64,000 bases of DNA from G020354785 sp964461435 (GTDB taxonomy: Bacteria > Bacteroidota > Bacteroidia > Bacteroidales > UBA10428): positions 1 through 64,000 of the forward strand of contig CAYWUI010000013.1 in the NCBI GenBank assembly GCA_964461435.1, given 5' to 3'. This document shows, one piece after another, positions 62,870 through 64,000 of the stretch. The first letter of the stretch is position 1. Each line of letters begins with the position of its first letter. The notes under the pieces are model-generated. The model made no database searches. It was not told the origin of the DNA and was given only the letters and a program-made list of their open reading frames with translations. A program made the position numbers and the translations under genes.

Positions 62870-64000
62870 ATGAAAACAATAGGGTTAATTTACACCAACA
62901 ACTCCCTATTACTAACTAAATCCTTAAAATCAAAAATCAGCGCCTTTTTTTCAAATGTTCTGTCATTTCAGCTTAGATTAATTGTTCTTACGGGTATATT
63001 AACCATAAGTACCAGTTACCAGACTGAAGACAGTTGTATTGGGAAAATTTCCTCCGAGCAGTTTCTTCCTGTTTTTAAAGCAGACTTAAACCTGAGGTTA
63101 ATGGCGGTCAGTAATGATATGGCTTTAGAGGTTATGAATAATAGCCTTGAAACCTCCGTACTGATAAAGGCATTCTATGCTTTAAACGGATACAAACCTG
63201 CATGGACAGTAAATAACTATCTTACATGGAACTCACGGGAATTCATAAAGCTGGTTGAAAGATCAAGAAATTACGGTCTTGACATGAATTCTTACAACAT
63301 CAGATTAATTAGAAAGCTTGCATCAGCACTTCAGAAAAGCGATATTAATGGTGATAACATTAAACTAAGGCAGGATTTTGAACTTCTGATTACAGATGCC
63401 AGTTTTAAATTTATGATTCACCTTAACAGGGGGCTGTTTTATTCGGATAGTGATTCAGCAACTGCAATTTACATCAATTCATTACCGGGATTTTTAATGG
63501 AATCAATTTACAACAGCAATCTTGTTGGCAGCATATTAAGTTTACAGCCGGGAAACGCTGACTATAAACGTTTGCAGAAAGCGTTGGAGAAATACCTTGA
63601 TAAAGTATCATTGAATGATACTGAGTATGACATACCAGCCCCGGAAAGGGATCCTGATAATGCCAGGATAAAGACCACGCAGGTGCTTATTAACCTTGGA
63701 TATCTCGCTGAATCCGATTCGGATGTTGACACACTTTATAAATCGGCGTTAAGGGATTTTCAGAAATTTCATGGTCTTGAGCCGGACGGCAAACTCGACA
63801 AAAATACAAGAAATGCGCTTTCAAAATCCACCTTGTACAGGTATAACCAGATAGCGTTGAATCTCAACAGATTAAGAAATGAGCAGAATTTGGGAGATAC
63901 TTATATTTATGTTAATATTCCTTCATTTAAGCTCAGGGTTATTGAAAAAAGTGAAGTCAGGAAGGTATTTAATGTTATTGTTGGAAAACCTGAAACACCG
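62870..64000 (+). CDS. Murein L,D-transpeptidase (YcbB/LdtD type), N-terminal part
   Basis: The gene runs past the end; 377 codons are present. ATG 62870 begins a hydrophilic ~40-residue segment, then a hydrophobic span (~38-52, QLRLIVLTGILTIS) as signal anchor. A scaffold domain follows with KAFYALNGYKPAWTVNNY and FIKLVERSRNYGLDMNSY, then a peptidoglycan-binding domain (DNARIKTTQVLINLGYLAES, ALRDFQKFHGLEPDGKLDKN), and the opening of the YkuD catalytic domain (YIYVNIPSFKLRVIEK, NVIVGKPETP). This order is that of YcbB/LdtD L,D-transpeptidases, which form 3-3 cross-links in peptidoglycan. The catalytic Cys/His lie outside the window. The unusually long N-terminus before the signal anchor is a minor oddity. 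Confidence 0.88.
   Translation, partial: MKTIGLIYTNNSLLLTKSLKSKISAFFSNVLSFQLRLIVLTGILTISTSYQTEDSCIGKISSEQFLPVFKADLNLRLMAVSNDMALEVMNNSLETSVLIKAFYALNGYKPAWTVNNYLTWNSREFIKLVERSRNYGLDMNSYNIRLIRKLASALQKSDINGDNIKLRQDFELLITDASFKFMIHLNRGLFYSDSDSATAIYINSLPGFLMESIYNSNLVGSILSLQPGNADYKRLQKALEKYLDKVSLNDTEYDIPAPERDPDNARIKTTQVLINLGYLAESDSDVDTLYKSALRDFQKFHGLEPDGKLDKNTRNALSKSTLYRYNQIALNLNRLRNEQNLGDTYIYVNIPSFKLRVIEKSEVRKVFNVIVGKPETP

Noticed and set aside
1..64000. CRISPR arrays, insertion sequences, phage genes or rRNA
   Set aside because: I saw no regularly spaced repeats, transposase motifs, phage structural genes or rRNA sequence.

Overview
The window reads as chromosomal DNA of a member of the Bacteroidota, probably an anaerobic or marine Bacteroidia-like lineage. 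The signs are: TAnnTTTG -7 promoter elements; an rplM-rpsI-rpsB-tsf cluster with Bacteroidota-type starts; TonB, porin-like barrels and a T9SS-type C-terminal sorting-domain remnant (NYPNPF); two-subunit methylmalonyl-CoA mutase; DUF2723, DUF4190 and DUF6427-like membrane proteins; and beta-propeller sensors of the Reg_prop/Y_Y_Y type. No phage, insertion sequence, CRISPR array or plasmid function was seen. Exact taxonomy cannot be settled from the sequence alone.

Layout. 1-2.6 kb: end of a DUF2723 glycosyltransferase-like gene, a 3-methyladenine DNA glycosylase and an O-antigen-ligase-like protein. 2.7-6.3 kb: ribosome cluster rplM-rpsI-rpsB-tsf, then frr, with a structured RNA candidate just before rpsB. 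6.3-10.4 kb: radical SAM/SPASM protein, OmpA-like lipoprotein, dxs. 10.4-16 kb: a two-gene unit, TPR-caspase followed by a propeller sensor with a SpoIIE/PP2C phosphatase. 16-25.7 kb: ribD divergent from prmC-recX-prfB-arsC-like-fumC-mutA-mutB; prfB carries the classic programmed +1 frameshift. 25.7-33.5 kb: small membrane proteins, MBL hydrolase, hflX, lipoprotein, tonB, tRNA-Ala(GGC), a barrel protein, an AlbA_2 regulator and a thioredoxin lipoprotein; two decayed gene tails (TonB C-terminus, T9SS sorting domain) lie in the gaps. 33.6-39.2 kb: dnaE with an N-terminal proofreading exonuclease, trxA and a polytopic membrane protein.

39.2-60.5 kb is the most unusual part: about 15 consecutive minus-strand genes forming a signalling array. 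From upstream to downstream it has a PAS histidine kinase, a decayed receiver gene, a receiver-histidine kinase, a PAS-PAS histidine kinase, a TPR/PD40/SPOR-like envelope protein, CheR, a HAMP-GAF-PAS sensor, a second CheR with a broken SAM motif, a stand-alone CheB, a membrane GAF protein, a GAF-PAS-PAS-SpoIIE phosphatase, a SiaB-type kinase, a SiaC-type phospho-switch protein (Thr at position 68), a TerB/FHA-like/ABCG transporter, a lipoprotein and a small secreted protein. No MCP, CheA, CheW or GGDEF protein is seen. My inference is that this is a SiaABC-type partner switch fed by several sensors and aimed at the ABCG transporter or the envelope rather than at a diguanylate cyclase.

60.8-64 kb: a secreted protein with carboxypeptidase-like domains and a barrel, a lipoprotein, and the start of an L,D-transpeptidase that runs off the end.
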